64,000 bases of DNA from Protonemura montana (Eukaryota > Arthropoda > Insecta > Plecoptera > Nemouridae), in the NCBI GenBank assembly GCA_947568835.1, contig OX387604.1, forward strand, positions 2,336,001 to 2,400,000, read 5' to 3'. A program made the position numbers and the translations under genes. Below, piece by piece: positions 13,171-27,200 of the stretch. Numbering within the stretch: the stretch's first letter is position 1; each line of letters starts with the position of its first letter. The notes under the pieces were generated by a model. The model was not told the origin of the DNA. It did not search any database and saw only the letters and a program-made list of their open reading frames with translations.

Positions 13171-13395
13171 CACAACCAAATAACCATTGCTCGGCTCAGC
13201 CTACCTATAACTAAATAACCGACTAGCAAAGTGAACGCTATAGGAGACAAAATAATTTTTCCACCGACCCCCTTCCCCACTCTGTTCAAGTGCTGGAAAA
13301 TGTCCCAGCATCTAATTAACATACAATGGCTAACTATATGAACTAACTTCAGATGGCAAGTTTCCGTGAAGTATCACGACGTAAATGCGTGCATT

Positions 13396-13415
13396 GGGCG
13401 TACGTCCGTACGCCC
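13396..13415. other. Perfect GC-rich hairpin
   Basis: GGGCGTACG-TC-CGTACGCCC is a perfect 9-bp inverted repeat around a 2-nt centre, followed at once by a third CCGTACGCC copy. It lies 20 bp before an ACAGT pentamer array. The function is unknown. Confidence 0.7.
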
Positions 13416-13437
13416 GTACGCCTGTTGGGCGCGAGGT

Positions 13438-13484
13438 ACTACAGTACAGTAACAGTACAGTACAGTAACATTACAGTACAGTAA
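13438..13484. repeat. ACAGT pentamer repeat
   Basis: Tandem ACAGT/ACAGTA units (about nine, with single-base insertions), immediately after the GTACG hairpin. Confidence 0.8.
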
Positions 13485-16400
13485 ATTCATTTAATTGAAT
13501 TTACTATTACGAAGTGTAAAACTAAATGGGAATTATTTTATTATTTTATTTTATCTTTTTTTTTACACATATAAAACAGCTTCAGTGCTTTTCAACGGTC
13601 AAGCTTCCAAATCAAGTTGTGCATGAAACCTCAAAACTATAAGAGATACCCAATGCGTATACCTTGACCCTCGCCTAGATTGATAAATATCGATAGAAAC
13701 ACACCTAACTTTAAACTTTCAGATTATTTTTCGGAATGGATGAGTTAAAAAGAATAGGTGGACAGGTGAAATTACTCCTCTTGTTTGGAGTCACAAAAAT
13801 ACCTACTAATAATCAAGAGTTCCTTTGCCCTACCTCTCCCCGGCTGTCTTGGCTGCTAGGTGCCTACGGTCATTGCTCAACGTGAAAAATGAGTTCAACC
13901 AGTTTCCAGATGAGTTTTACTGGCCAGAGATGAAGAAAAAAATGGTTTATACCCGATTTGTTTTTGACGACGATTTTGGCCGACAGGAAATTGGTTTGGA
14001 AAACCTTTAAAAAAATGTACGTTGATTAAGTGTATTTTAAGAGTTTAATTTCTCATAGGTAGAAAACGAACAGTCTTTAGGCCGCATTTATTTTATGCTG
14101 TAACATAAAAGTCAGCTTCTCAGGTCACTTTGTTTACCTCGGAATGAAACGTTCGTTTTTATAAATTCCAGAAGTTGAAATGTTGTTTCGCTTGGAGTGC
14201 GCAATAATTTGGCTGGGTAACTGGGTAAATAATTTTACCAAATAAGTAAGGTATTTGTAAGAAAGCACCTTCATGCTACACTTTAATATCGGGCAATGAG
14301 CCAGCATCTCAGCAATAATAACTTTTAATTAGTAATTATTTTAAATACAAAATTCAGGTAAACGCAGAATGATTAAAAATGATTTATGGCAAGGATTTTT
14401 TTCTATACCGTCCACATTCCATGTGTATTGAGCATGGCTGTTTATACTTTTAATTGCAAGTTTTAATATTTAACGATTTTAATTGAAATTCATTAAGCTG
14501 GTCTATTTGTTGGTCGCAACAAAGTAAAAGTTATAATTTCAAGAAAGTGGCGCACACAACAAGAGGAAGAATTGGTCTCGAGCACATGATCCAGGTGCAA
14601 GTTTTTACGATTGTATCGATTGTTTGCCTAGTTTATGTAAATCATATCGAGGATTATTTTGAATGATCTCATTACTTACAAACTTTATAAATTGATGACC
14701 GAACAAAATCGAAAATTTATAAAAACAATTGCAAGGAGAAGAATCATAACGTTTGCCGATTGGAGTGTAAATACTTGCGATATTTTGTAACGAGCAGATT
14801 AGAGAATGTTAATTGATTGGGGCTGAGTAATTTTAAAAAAAATATTAGTTGAAATCTGCATGCCCCATCCCTATGTTGATCCAAAATATTCCTCTGTATT
14901 TGGAAATTAACCCATGAAAAACATTATCTTCTTTCTAATAGTTGACTGCTCCTTCGCTAGATGCTCCTAGGCTGTTAAAAAACACCAAAAAATTGCATAT
15001 GCTGAATTTAGAACTAAAAGGGGCCAAAATGATGATTTGATCTTTGGTACTTCTGGTATTTGCCGCAGAATAGCTGACCATTCGAGGAAGATACTTGGCT
15101 CTCAAGAAGAAGCCGAACATGACCCATATAATTTAACTTTTGTGAACATTTGATCTTGTGAAAGGGCAGACTGCCTCATTCGTTTCCATCGAAATTTCAC
15201 CCTGGACATTCAGTTTCTTGTGCGTCTTTAGGATGACTCGGCATTCAGAGCATCTCAAGAATATACGGTCGAGGTGGGGGTCATCGCCTTCACTAATTAT
15301 TCACTGTGTCAAGATAAAGGAGCGAAGCAAATCTGGTAAGATAATGAAGGTATATTGAAAAAAATTGATGCAAGGTTCAATGCATCAATGCAGCACAACA
15401 GATTTTTTTTTGTCCATCATTTACGTCCCCAGGTAGGTATAGGAACATTGCAAAGAGTGAAGCATCATGTTCAGGTGATATGTCCATTCTCTTGTTAGAC
15501 ATTTTCATTGATAAACTACGCAGTTACCTCTATTGTGTTATCTAATTGTTTGGATATATTTCTCTGAAATATGATATATGTCATACGAGTGACTTCTATG
15601 AGTCTAATTGATTTTAATTGCGCAATGATTTAACAGTTATTCTAAGCACTAAGCTTCTAAAAACACCGTGTAGTATAACGTCATAAAATTCTGTATTTCC
15701 AAGAAAGGAAAGAAACAAAATTATCGATATAATGGAAAATCGTGACAATTATAAAACATCCGCTTGACTCCATTTGTCAGATATTATTGATCTGAGAATT
15801 AAAACATTCTTGCCTGCTTACATTTTAGTTGTCCCTAACACGACCTCTAAAAGTTGGATTGCACTGCCGTTACCGCAACGGCATAATTAACAATTAATTA
15901 TTTAATTATATTAATTCAATTTCTTCTGTATAATTGTATTTATGTGTTCGTCGAGCCTTTAGGTGTTGCTCGTGACCAGTCAGTGGCAGCAGATGCAAAT
16001 GCAGTTAACTATCTAATTTCTGTGTTCATCTGAAGCCAATTCTGGTGGCGAGCCCAGCGGGGTTCCAAGTCTCTATTCGGTAGCCCCTGTTATTCACAAC
16101 GGGGGACATGACAAAATCCCCGGGATATGACTTGTCCCAAAACTATCACACCATCACCATTACACTATCACACCTTCTTGAAGTATCATAAGACTGATGC
16201 ACTTGTTTATGTTTCGTGACGCTATATTTCCATATAGAAATGCATAATAATCTATTTAAAACCGATTTGAAATAAATGGTTGGCGCATTTTTTAAGTTAA
16301 ATATTTGAATTTGGCAATAGTAACGTCTTTATAGTTTAGTTATGTGAAATTCAATTTGATATCTAGCTGATATTGCTTTTCGTTTAATTATAAGAAACAT

Positions 16401-18288
16401 TTGGTAGTGCAAGGAGAGGGTGTGGTTTCTATCGATGTAGTTGGTATGAAATGTTCCTGTGTAATTCTAGCAATCTAAACAGTTTGAACTGCAGCTATGT
16501 TTAATAGCGTAGAAACAATGGGAGGGTTTGCTGACCAACGACCACCACAGTTACGTTATAATAATTTGAGAAACTTGTATCAAAACAAGATCTAGCAACG
16601 TTCCAGTTGTAATTGATAATTATATTGGCAAGAAACGACCACATCGAATGCCAAAATTGAATCAGAAGAAATACCAAGACCAGAGATGGAGAGTCGAGGG
16701 TCTTGGACTAGGGCCCTTCTATTGTGAGACAGGGGAGGGGGGCAATGGAAATGTTGAAAGCGTAATGGAAAATCTAAAGTTAAAAATGTAATTCAGGAAA
16801 AAAATAACATGATAACATAATTTAAGTTTACAAGAACATTATGTAGACTTAAAATTGGGTGCATTTTCCTCCTTTTTTCAGTTGCATCGTGTTGCCGATA
16901 CAGCACCTATTTGAAAAAAGAATTCAGATTTTGATCTCTCTATGCTCGTTTTATTAAAACGTAGAGTAAGACCTATATTTGCATCTTAACATTAAAATAC
17001 TTTTATAATATTCAATTTTTTTCAAATCTGCAAGGTTATGACTTTAAATATACATGGTCAGCTTAAAATTGAAAGTTTTGCATTAGCATAGGAGAACTAT
17101 GAATACGCCTGTGGTAAGACATTCTGTAGCCAACTAAAGATAACAATATGGGGCTATCAGCGCAATATTTTAATTTTTTATTTCAATGTTTTCGTTTTAT
17201 TTGATACTTTCTTGATATTCTTTGGTGGTTAGTTTTAGCTTCGAACAGTAGGTACCTACGCATTTAATAAAAAAAAAGGAGCTAGAAGAAAAGAGGGTGG
17301 ACAACTTGAGAAACAACTGTTCGCGAAGAATGCGGGGTAATTGCGCGCAGATATAATTTACTATCGCCAGATTCTTGTATAATCTGCCGCCAGAAAATGA
17401 AAATAATAATGTTTTCGAGCGCTTTTTTTTATTTGCTATAATACAGCTAAGATTTTAGCTTGTGGGACGATATAATTTATCCAGTCCACGACTTTAAAAA
17501 CACTAACCATATTTCCATTTCCGGAATTTTATATCCTAGAGAGGGCATGAAATTATTCATAAAAGAAGAGAAACAAAAAGGACTTTGGTATATAGATACA
17601 CAAAAAGATGTTTTAAAAAGTAGAATTTGCACCTTTTTCTGTGATATGTGGCGTTGAATTATTTGTAAAGTCTACGGCGGAAACTATACCTTCAGTTCCC
17701 CTTGATCTAAACAACTCCAATCAATGATTACTTTTCATAGAGTATATATGCAGTCTTAAAAAAGCCACAGGCTTTGGTTGCTCTTAAATCCCTTCTCTTG
17801 ATTGACACCCAATTGCTCTGGCAGCCATGCTTGGGCAGCTTCCACCATGGTATGGATATGGCTGCCCATCGCTGTCCCTCGCTGCCCCTGCCCCTGCCGG
17901 CTATATCAAGTCATAGGCGTGTTCTTCAAGTAGATTTCTCGATGGGTATTATACAAACCTATAATTTGAAATCTTGTTTCACTAGTAGATATTCAAGTCC
18001 GACCGATGGTTTCAAACTTGAATGGCCGGGAGATGTGAAATGATTGGACCCAATCTTACGAGGGTGGAACGCTGAAGAAAAATACTTGAAACTAGTTTTT
18101 TTTTCACTACAATAATCGCCTCGAGAGTTTATTTTATTTTTATTGGGTGGAGCTAAGAAATATCTATTTGGTATAAACAATCATGGACGCTGCTATAACA
18201 AAGAAAATATACTATAGATTAGGATAGATTGAAGAAATCTTTCATGCAACGGAATTCTTGAAACCTGTTGTCAGTTTGTCATGGGGAA
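13485..18288. other. pb intron 2 segment, nothing recognised
   Basis: AT-rich intron. Open frames up to 89 codons (for example around 17774-18043) have no recognisable domain, repeat-free conservation cue or splice-bounded structure. No RNA gene recognised. Confidence 0.5.
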
Positions 18289-18322
18289 ATATCACGTGAT
18301 ATCACGTGATATCATGTGATAT
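18289..18322. promoter_or_regulatory. Three tandem E-boxes at 10-bp spacing
   Basis: Three successive decamers ATATCACGTG, ATATCACGTG, ATATCATGTG followed by ATAT. The first 24 bp form a perfect palindrome. CACGTG at 18293 and 18303 and CATGTG at 18313 are canonical E-boxes for bHLH factors (CACGTG is typical of Myc/Max, USF or MITF-type dimers), placed on the same helix face. Position in a Hox intron is suggestive of an enhancer component; binding is inference. Confidence 0.45.
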
Positions 18323-18727
18323 GTTGAGCCATTACGCGATGCTAAAGACGACACGCATAGTTTTCATCAATTCAACTTGTGATTGAAAATATGGAAATTG
18401 ATACATGCAATTTGCTTTCAAAACTAAACTTAAACTTAAATATTCTTAGGGTTAGCTTAAAAGTATCTCTCCATTCAATGAAGTGTCAGAATATTCAATG
18501 CACTGGTGCTTGGTATTTGGAGAGAATCAATAAGCTCATGCAGAAATGCAGTAATCTCTGTAATTTAAAAGTGAGCCCGCCCACCTATAAAGGAGCATTT
18601 CGTATTTGCATCGGGGCTGTTTTTTCATATATTTAAAATAACTTGGGGGAAACGGGACAAGAATTTTCTTAGATAAAGAAGAGTCTAACTGTAAGACGAT
18701 TAAGAGTTTTGTCGAGATTAAACTTTT

Positions 18728-18786
18728 TCGTCTTTCTCCTTCTCTTCTTCCCACCCCACCCCTAGCCATCTCTCTCTCTCTTAGAC
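18728..18786. repeat. Polypyrimidine tract ending in (TC)n
   Basis: C/T-only or nearly so, with TCTTCTTCCCACCCCACCCC and a terminal CTCTCTCTCTCTT. The opposite strand contains GAGAGAG, the GAGA-factor core, but simple-sequence origin is enough to explain it. Confidence 0.6.
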
Positions 18787-21239
18787 TGTCTTTTTGGTTT
18801 TTTCTCTTTCGACTCCAGCAACTCATGGGTTTTAAATAAGAATCTGTTTCGTTAGAGTCTTCCAAATTATCAAGGAATTACTTTTCCGGTTTCAGCTCTG
18901 TGGTTAGGGTGGCGTTGGGATTTTGGATGCGAAGGGGTGCAACGTACCAAAAAGGGAGAGCTAAATAACACAAATTGTTGGATTTTTAAAGACGTTTATG
19001 TGCCGAAATGTTTTGTGTGCCTTATCAATTTGTACTATTAAATGTTCAGTGATATTCACCGCGAAATTCACGTCGAGGGTATGACGCTCAATCAGCGAAA
19101 AACGGACTGCTTTTTATTTTTATTTTTTTATCGTGACGCATCAACGTAAAAAGTGAACCCTGCTTTCAGTTATTTCGCAGAAGCGCTCCGTTGGAATGAA
19201 TTCAGCGGCTAACAGATGTGGCAAAATGGCGGAGAAAATACTCGTGGAAATCTAGATTGAAAATTCCCAGAATTACAAATTAAGCGAACTTTTTTTCGAT
19301 AAAGAAGTACAGTTTTTCGATAACATTTTGGCTCATATGCGTACTTCACTTTTTGAGAAAATAGTTAAAAGCTTACAACTTGAGCTTGGTAATTCGGTGG
19401 GCCAGTGAAGCATGCAAAATCTCTTCATTTTAAAACGAAAAAACCACATTCACAATACATGTTTAAGTTAGGTTAAATAAATAATAAAATGCATCGTATA
19501 ATACCTAAAACAATTTAAATTGTTATTACCTGGTGTTTATTCACTTTTTTGATGTCGTTCTTATAAAGCGTCTATATTTTGAATATTTACTGAGTGTTTG
19601 CAAGATTTGCAAGATTCTTAAGCGTGTTCTTTTCTACTTTCTATCCTTTCCATTCTCAGCTAATCGCTCCGGGTGAACTTGCGCGTCGGGGGCTGATTTT
19701 TATCGAAGGAAACTGAACCAAGCGAAGAGTTTGAGAACTTCGCTCAGAATTTACTTCAAATATTACAAATATCAGACTCTTAAGTAACTAATGTCTCCTC
19801 AGAGAGTCAACTTAACCTTTTTTCTAAGTGTCACACGGAGGAGGCTATTTTAACCCCTAGGAAAAAAATAATTGCCTATATACTTTATAATTAGGAGAGG
19901 GGACAAACTTTCCGAGTTGATAAGCCATGTCATTTTATTGGTGACCTGACATTTTGTAAACTAATATAACATTATTAAAAATTAGAATAGCACGAATGCT
20001 AAGTACCTAGCAAGTTTATAGTAAGACAGGGTTTAAAGTGTATATTAAGGTATAGGGTAGGTCTCTGAACGCAGCTCATAAATGATCATATTATCATCAT
20101 TTTTCAAAAAGCCTCAGAAGAACTTTGGTTACATTTTTAGATTTTATAATTCAGATATATTCTGAATCTAATAATTGTGGTTGTATAAAATAAGCATTGA
20201 TCTGAAAGTCTGAGATTCTAAACACATTTTTCTCGGATATTTGAGAAGCAATTAGAAGGTTTTAGGGACATTTTTACCACGACAATCTTACGGTGTCCAA
20301 ATCAACGGACCAATAAAAAAAATATTTAAAGGCTCTCAATCAATATTTTACTGCAGGTATTATTTATGTGTTGTTTTCAATGATCGAACTATATATTCGT
20401 TCTTTAAATGTCTCTTCCTCAAATTCCCATCTTATGAACAGTTTGCATGATCTCCATCCAAACTCTTTAATTAATCAAATTGAAGAACAGATTTCCAAAG
20501 GTCGAATGAAAGGCAGATGCATTCCTGAAGCAAATCATGAAACTTTTGAATCTCTGAAACGATTAACGGTTTGCCAGGACAGCAAGTCGCGGCGGTCGTG
20601 GGTCTTGAGCTTTAACATTTAAAAATTGTAAAAACAATTATGTAACATCAGCTTAGTTCATTATTATTTTTCTGTGCGTGTGTTTCTTCTTTGTTGTACC
20701 AGTTAAAGGGAATTGAATCGTACAGCTTAGTGACCAATTTCGATTTTCGATGAAATTAGAATTAGGTTGGCATAATTAATTCTAAATCAATTCAGTTTGT
20801 GCCGAAATTGCTATTAATCCATGCACTTAAAACTGCTAAGTACATGATAACAAAATAACAATCCTATAAATACCTTCGATAAGCCTGTTACTTCCCAATT
20901 TCACGTTAGTTAAAATGTGCGATCACCAAACGAGGTTCGATCACAATCATTTGATCAAGATTCGATATCAATTCCATTAATTTTACGTTCAACCAAACTC
21001 ATCCCAAACACGAAATATATTTTACGCTTCCTCTGAGCGTCGCTTGAAATTGAACCCATTAAAACAGTTAGCTTTGGTCAAGCCGACCGTAATTGATAAT
21101 GTGAGTGGGACCCTTTTCTCTCTTATATTTAACATAAAATTTAAAATCTCGTCCATGCAGTTATAATACTTGCTCACTATCAATGTTCTCAGTACATATA
21201 TCACTTAGGTGATAAAACCTAGCCATGGATAATAATATT
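18787..21239. other. pb intron 2 segment, nothing recognised
   Basis: No gene or tandem repeat recognised. 19225-19231 contains AAATGGCGG, whose complement CCGCCATTT includes the Polycomb-recruiter PHO core GCCAT; an isolated match carries little weight. Confidence 0.5.
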
Positions 21240-21284
21240 ACTCTCCCTCTTTTCTCTCCTTTCCTCTTTCCTCTTTCCCCTTTA
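21240..21284. repeat. Polypyrimidine tract
   Basis: C/T-rich run of CTCTTTCCTC-type units with few purines. Low-complexity intronic sequence. Confidence 0.6.
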
Positions 21285-22577
21285 CTCGTTGACCACGTCG
21301 AGCAATTGGAAGGGGTGGCGCTTAATTCAGTCCCTTAATCACACCACTAGAGTATACTGATGACTTCCGGTCCTAACAGATGACCGTTCTCCTAGAAACG
21401 TTCAAAAAACATGATTACAGAATTATCTTTTCGCTGGGCAGCGTTATTGCCCATATGGTGATATTGTCCTATGAAAGATGTGTGACTGATCTTTAGATTA
21501 AAAATTGGAATTGATCTCATTTAGAATGCTTCACAATATTCAATATGCTATATTTTAAATTCCTTGTAGCTTTCAATATACGAGTGTAGTCTCATATTTG
21601 TACAGAAGTGTACCTTTACACTAATTTCTAATCACAAAATACGCTTTTTTATATTGTTATTCCCCTACTGCGCTCGTATTTAAAGTGTTGAGTAACAGTG
21701 CAGTAAAGCAGCAGTAACTCTTAATCTACTAAAATAGAAATGCCTTGTTTGAATGATTGATAAAATGAGCAAAATGCGCCTATATTTCGCATGGGAATTG
21801 CTTTTGAGCAAACATGAAGGGTTAATGTGGAATGACCGCACTTGAATATCATACCTTTTCACTTCAAGTGCGACGTCGTGCACTGATAAATGGGTCCGAT
21901 AATAGAGTCGGTTGACTCTTCAGTCCATGCCTTTGGCCAGAATAAACCCCAGCTGATAACACCCCCAAGCTGAACAGGAATCACCCTGCCATGAAGTGCT
22001 CCAGAATTCAAGCATAGATTTACACATCGTAGTCAAATCTCAACTTAGAAGAGGGTAGGTAATATTTAAACACTTTTCAAAGAGAGAATAAATTAAATTG
22101 TGTTTTCAATTAGCTTTTCCGACCATAAGCACAGTCAGCGAGACCTATGGCTAAAAATGGCTATCGTAATGGTATATTTGCGCGGCCTAGAAAACTTAAT
22201 TTAGTAAAACAGAAACGAAATCAATAACTAGGTTACATGAACGGTTAAAAGTATACGCATATAAATAGTAATTAGAGACGTTTTAGACCAATTACATTCA
22301 CGTTCATCAGAAAAGTGCAACGCCAAATAATTATTTATAACCACCCGGAATGAAAACTAACTGCAACTATGATTGCGTTCCGTTTGGAAAGTGCTAGTCA
22401 CATTCAATTGCTGCGTAGAACAAAAAGAAGTTTTTAATTTTCAATCATGCAAGGCACTAAAAGAAGAAACTTCTTTCGTCTCGTTACATCCCAAATGATC
22501 AACTGAATCAGCATTTTTTTTTATCAAATATGCATGGCGTAGTCGCTGCTGTTCGCTGCTGTTGGGATGTATTGAAG

Positions 22578-22665
22578 TTGTTGGATATAGTATACTTTTG
22601 ATTCATTGGATACGTTTGATACACAGATACATTGGATACATAGGATAGATACATTGGATGAATAG
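22578..22665. repeat. Degenerate GGATACATT repeat
   Basis: Irregular recurrences of GGATACATT/GATACATTGGAT over about 85 bp, without constant period. Confidence 0.5.
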
Positions 22666-22785
22666 TTTCGTGTAGCGGCCATTGTTCGATGCGTCCCCGC
22701 GTTGAGGTTTGGTCCATGGGTTTATCACTTAACTGAGTATGGAACAACTCTTCATATTCAATGACTTAGCTGAATAGTAGGTTCA

Positions 22786-22795
22786 TGATTGATGG
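22786..22795 (+). promoter_or_regulatory. Candidate Hox/Exd composite site TGATTGATGG
   Basis: TGATTGATGG fits the TGATNNATGG form bound by anterior Hox proteins together with Extradenticle/Pbx (labial and HOXB1 autoregulatory elements use TGATGGATGG). It continues into ATGAC. An exact match to this particular decamer is expected about 0.1 times by chance in 64 kb read on both strands, but many related sequences would have been accepted, so support is modest. Position in the pb intron would suit auto- or cross-regulation. Confidence 0.3.
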
Positions 22796-24020
22796 ATGAC
22801 TTCAGCTACCGGGTTTTCATGTTTCCATACTTTTACAGGGATGCACAAAGTATTTTCTATCAATGTTAAACATTTTAGAAGTACAGCGGATTAGAAATCA
22901 CACCGCTAGGAAAAATACAAAAATATAATTCTGGAAATAATTTAAAAAATCGCTTAAAATTTGTGAAAAAATTCTTGTCGTGAACGGCCTTAAAAAAAAG
23001 TTTCTTTCTTTTGAATGGTGGCCCAATTTTGGAGGAAAGTGCACTTTTGTTCCCAGTTCAATTTAAAAATGTGCCGGGTTTATTGTTGCATATGAATGAC
23101 AAGCTTTCCCATTGTCGAACTAACAATACATTCGACATATTGCAAAAAAAAATGAAGAAATATGTAATAATTTTGTCCATCCCTCATTTTCGTCTTCGAA
23201 ACACGTGAGAAGTGACGTGTTTTAAGCGGCAGACCGGCAGACCGGCCGGTGCAGAGCTGGTCCCGCCGTCATTGTTTCTTGACGAGCACACACGTTCCTA
23301 TGTTTCATGACACATGGATTATGGGATTGGGAGTGACTTTGCGATATTCACATTGCTACTGGTTTATTATATAAGCCTTGCTCACAAGCATGGCTTCTCA
23401 AAAGGGCCGCAACAATGCACAAAATGCTGAAGAAATGCATTGAAAGCTTGTCAACTAGATATGACGTATTATCATAGGGATTGTAGCGAATGTTTCAAAA
23501 ATTTTGAACAAAATTCTTATATTTTTTATGTCGAATTATAAAAATGAAATTTTCTTGATCAGGGCTGGGAAAAGAAAAATTATGGATGGAAAATAAATAT
23601 TCGTTATGGAGAAATCAAGGCTGTGTTAAATGATGTGTAGACCCACGGCTGGTGTGGGTCAACTATATCAGACTGTAAGAAATTACAAATACTTGAATAA
23701 ACTTCGAATTTATAAAAAGTTTAATCCGATTACACGGATGTACACTAGGATTTGCAATTTATTTTAGGGAAGAACAGGAATGTTGACATAAACACAACAT
23801 TTTGGCTATCATTTCAAGGTAAAGCAATCTATAGTTTCCAATTGTCAAAATAGCGCCAAAAAACCTCACATACCACAGTGCTGTGATTTAAAGTCACCGT
23901 AAAGGTGCTTCTACTTAAATTCATTTAAACAAGATTAATTAATTAATTAAATTAACTATCACTTAAACCACATATATCAGAATACAAAAATATAAAAATA
24001 AAATAAAGTTAATTCAGTCT
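22796..24020. other. pb intron 2 segment, nothing recognised
   Basis: Contains only AT-rich sequence, a small GGCAGACCGGCAGACCGG direct repeat at about 23228-23248 and a (TTAA)n stretch at about 23932-23955. Confidence 0.5.
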
Positions 24021-24216
24021 GATTCATTTATATATTTATTTATTATTTAATATTTTTATTTATTATTATTTATTATTATTATTTATTTTTATTTTTATTA
24101 TATTTATATATATATTTATTTATATATATATATATTTATTATTTATATTTATATATATCCCTAGGGACAAAAACCGACAATAAATTATTATTATTATTAT
24201 TATTATTATTATTTAT
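24021..24216. repeat. AT-rich microsatellite cluster
   Basis: Compound (TTTA)n, (TTA)n and (TA)n tracts interrupted once by ATATCCCTAGGGACAAAAAC; the second part at 24180-24211 is nearly pure (TTA)n. Confidence 0.9.
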
Positions 24217-27200
24217 AGTATCCCCAAGGAAACTATATTTAAAAAAATATTGTTAGAGGTCGATAAGATTGTGATTGCTTAAATGAAAAAGAACACATTA
24301 CTTAACTCTTAATTTTATTCTTTAACTCTTGGCTTCCTTTATAAGATACAAACTGTTAAAATATATTCATCTTACTTCCAGTTCACGTGCCCAAGTGAGG
24401 TAGCTGATTGCTGACCACATCTAAGATAGCAAGCTCTTGTTTTGCCAGTATTTATGCTGATTGCACTCACTAGGTAATGAGCAAAGACTCCACCTTTCTG
24501 CTAGGTACACATGCAGGTTGCAAGCAAGCCGACACATGAAAGGGACATGAAATAAACGTCCGTGGTTGCTACACACTCGAATAGTATAGTTTTCTCAATG
24601 ATTTCTAAAGCACCACAGGATAATTTCATCGATTCTTAGAAGTACAAATGATATGGATGGTTCTTTTCTCTGGTAAGTTTTTTTTTTCATTATTTTATAT
24701 GCTGGACCACCAATGGTATTGTTAATATTTTTACATTGGATTCGAGCGAATCCGTACACGGACCTTGTGTGTCGTGGGTAGCTCAGATAATCGAACTGCT
24801 AGATAACTTTCAATGTTTTTTAATATGCCGCTTAAATGGTATTTCATGACTTTGCATATAATCAAAGTAAAGCAAATAATCGTATGATTATGCATTTGAT
24901 AGCGATGACTCTAGCTGGCTCAGGCATCAATAAACAAAGAATGTCCCGGGACACTAGTGGCTTTGCCCCCTGTGGACTCAGCCGCCAACCACACCGGGGG
25001 GGGCACACCCCCTTGAACACCCCTGGGCTTCGCGAGGAACTTTGGGGGGCTGTATCCTCCTAGAATTAAACCTGAAGAGACATTTTATGTCTCCATACAA
25101 ATTTGTATTTTTAATTCACCGCCGGTCCCAAAATGAGTCAATTTTGGAAACTGCCTTTCAACATCAAAAAAATTCATATGAAGAAAAAAGTGTTGTCCCT
25201 TGTTTAATGTGATCGTTTTGTTCAGGGGGGTTTATTATTATTATATTATTAGGTTACTAATATAAATATGCCCAAAATGTATACAAATGCATGGCTCGTG
25301 TGTTTGTGGTATCGATTGCCAAGTGACCAGTTGATACAAGTCACTAGGTAAATGTTAGATAGGTTTCCCTGTCAGTTAGTTGTATAGCCTATGTAAGTAG
25401 TTGCCTGTCAGTTTTGTGTGACCTATCATCGTTCAATCATCGTATCAACATTCCAGACAAATTCGGTGCACACCCTGCAGCGTGCGTAAAACTTTCTGCC
25501 TCCTTTCTATTTCTTAGACATCCTGTATCTCCGATGATTCCACTTGCGTCTTGGGAAATTGTTTATTTGGCAAGTTTTGCCCCTGCTCGACGCATCCCGG
25601 GCATCTTACCGAAAGCGAAAGAGCATCTCGGGAAGTTGAGACGATGACAAGGATGGGTGGTCGGGCCCGGGGCCGGGTCCGTCCGGACTGCGCGTTTGGG
25701 GGGGAGGGGGATGGGGCTGCTAATGATTGGAACAGCAGAGGAAATGGGGAGCACAACGTATGGTAGACAAGAGAGGAGGAAAATACATGTAGCTAATGAA
25801 CACAGGGTTACTATGGGGAGAAAAATAATTTATACTTTCGATTATATTGCGGCTTCAACAGTGATGTACACCCAGAATGATGGCACGCTTATGAACAATC
25901 TGCTCTTCTTATTTATTTCTAGTTCTGAACGAATGTTCAAAGATTAGAGTAGCTTTGCTAGCACCAAGACGTTTAGTCATGATCTCCTAGCCAAGTTTCA
26001 AAAAGTATCTTTACGTTGATTTGCTTGAAAAAGCCTGAACTATTTGACAATTTCCCCGTTACGTGTTGTCCCTGAAATTCTAAAATATGGGTACGATGCA
26101 GAAATCCTCATGTGTGATGCTTGGATAGAGGTGAATACGGTCAAGTAGTTACTTGTTAGAACCAGCGATCAAGAATTTTACAAAATATATGCATGCAAAG
26201 AGACTCTGTTTATCGAAGAAATCGGTGCGCCATGAAGAAACCAGAAGCAGACGAAGAATATAAATGAAACAAAGTGAGAAAAAAACTTTGGTGTGTATAA
26301 GAAAGGAATGGCTGCAGTAAGAAAGAAAAAAAATCTTGTGCAGTATAAGAACTAAGAGTATAGGAGGAAATGAAATATCCGTGTCATCAGACAGACGACC
26401 TAGGGGATGGCCGAGGGAAGGGGAGGAAGGGTGAGAGGAAGAAGAAACTGATTGAGGGGAAAAATCGTGAAAAGTCTCATTGTCGGCCAAACCTTGGGCG
26501 TAATTTTTTCCTACGCTCGCATCCCATACTTTTCTTTTTTGAAGACCACAGAAGCATAGTTTCTGGTTATTTAGCACTACTTCCATTGAGTTTATAGGTA
26601 TAATCCACTACTTCTACAATTGGTCCATCCTAAAATAAGTGCATGATTATTGATCGGTATTATCCGATATGTATGGGAACCTTGTAGAACTATAAGATTA
26701 GTTTTTCGTCCGCCATACCTGCCATAAAGTGCGAATGTCAGTTTCTTTTAACTAATCTATGATATCGTATCATTTTATTAAAGCTTGTTCAAGCAGAGCT
26801 TGGAAGTAGAAGTAACGGGGATGGTTGTGGAAATTGACCTGTATTCTTGTCGGGTATACAAGAATGGATGCCGCATATACAATTTTCAGATGCAATTGAC
26901 ATCACTTCGCTTAGCTGTAGGTGATGCCGAGGTATTATAACTACTAACTAAATGTTAAATATATGGTGACTGAACCGAACAACACAGCGAATCCAAATGA
27001 CTTCCAACAGGTTGAAATAAACGTTATTTACCTCACAGAAAGCGTACAGAACAAAAAAAAACTTCACCCTTTTTTCTAAATATTTCTGTTATAATATAAA
27101 AGAGTGGTGAGTCGGCCTGGCTTTTGAAAGCCCGTTGGCCTAGGCAAGCCAAAGAGTGCCGCCCAGTGCAATGATAGAGAAATAAAGAAGCATTGACACA

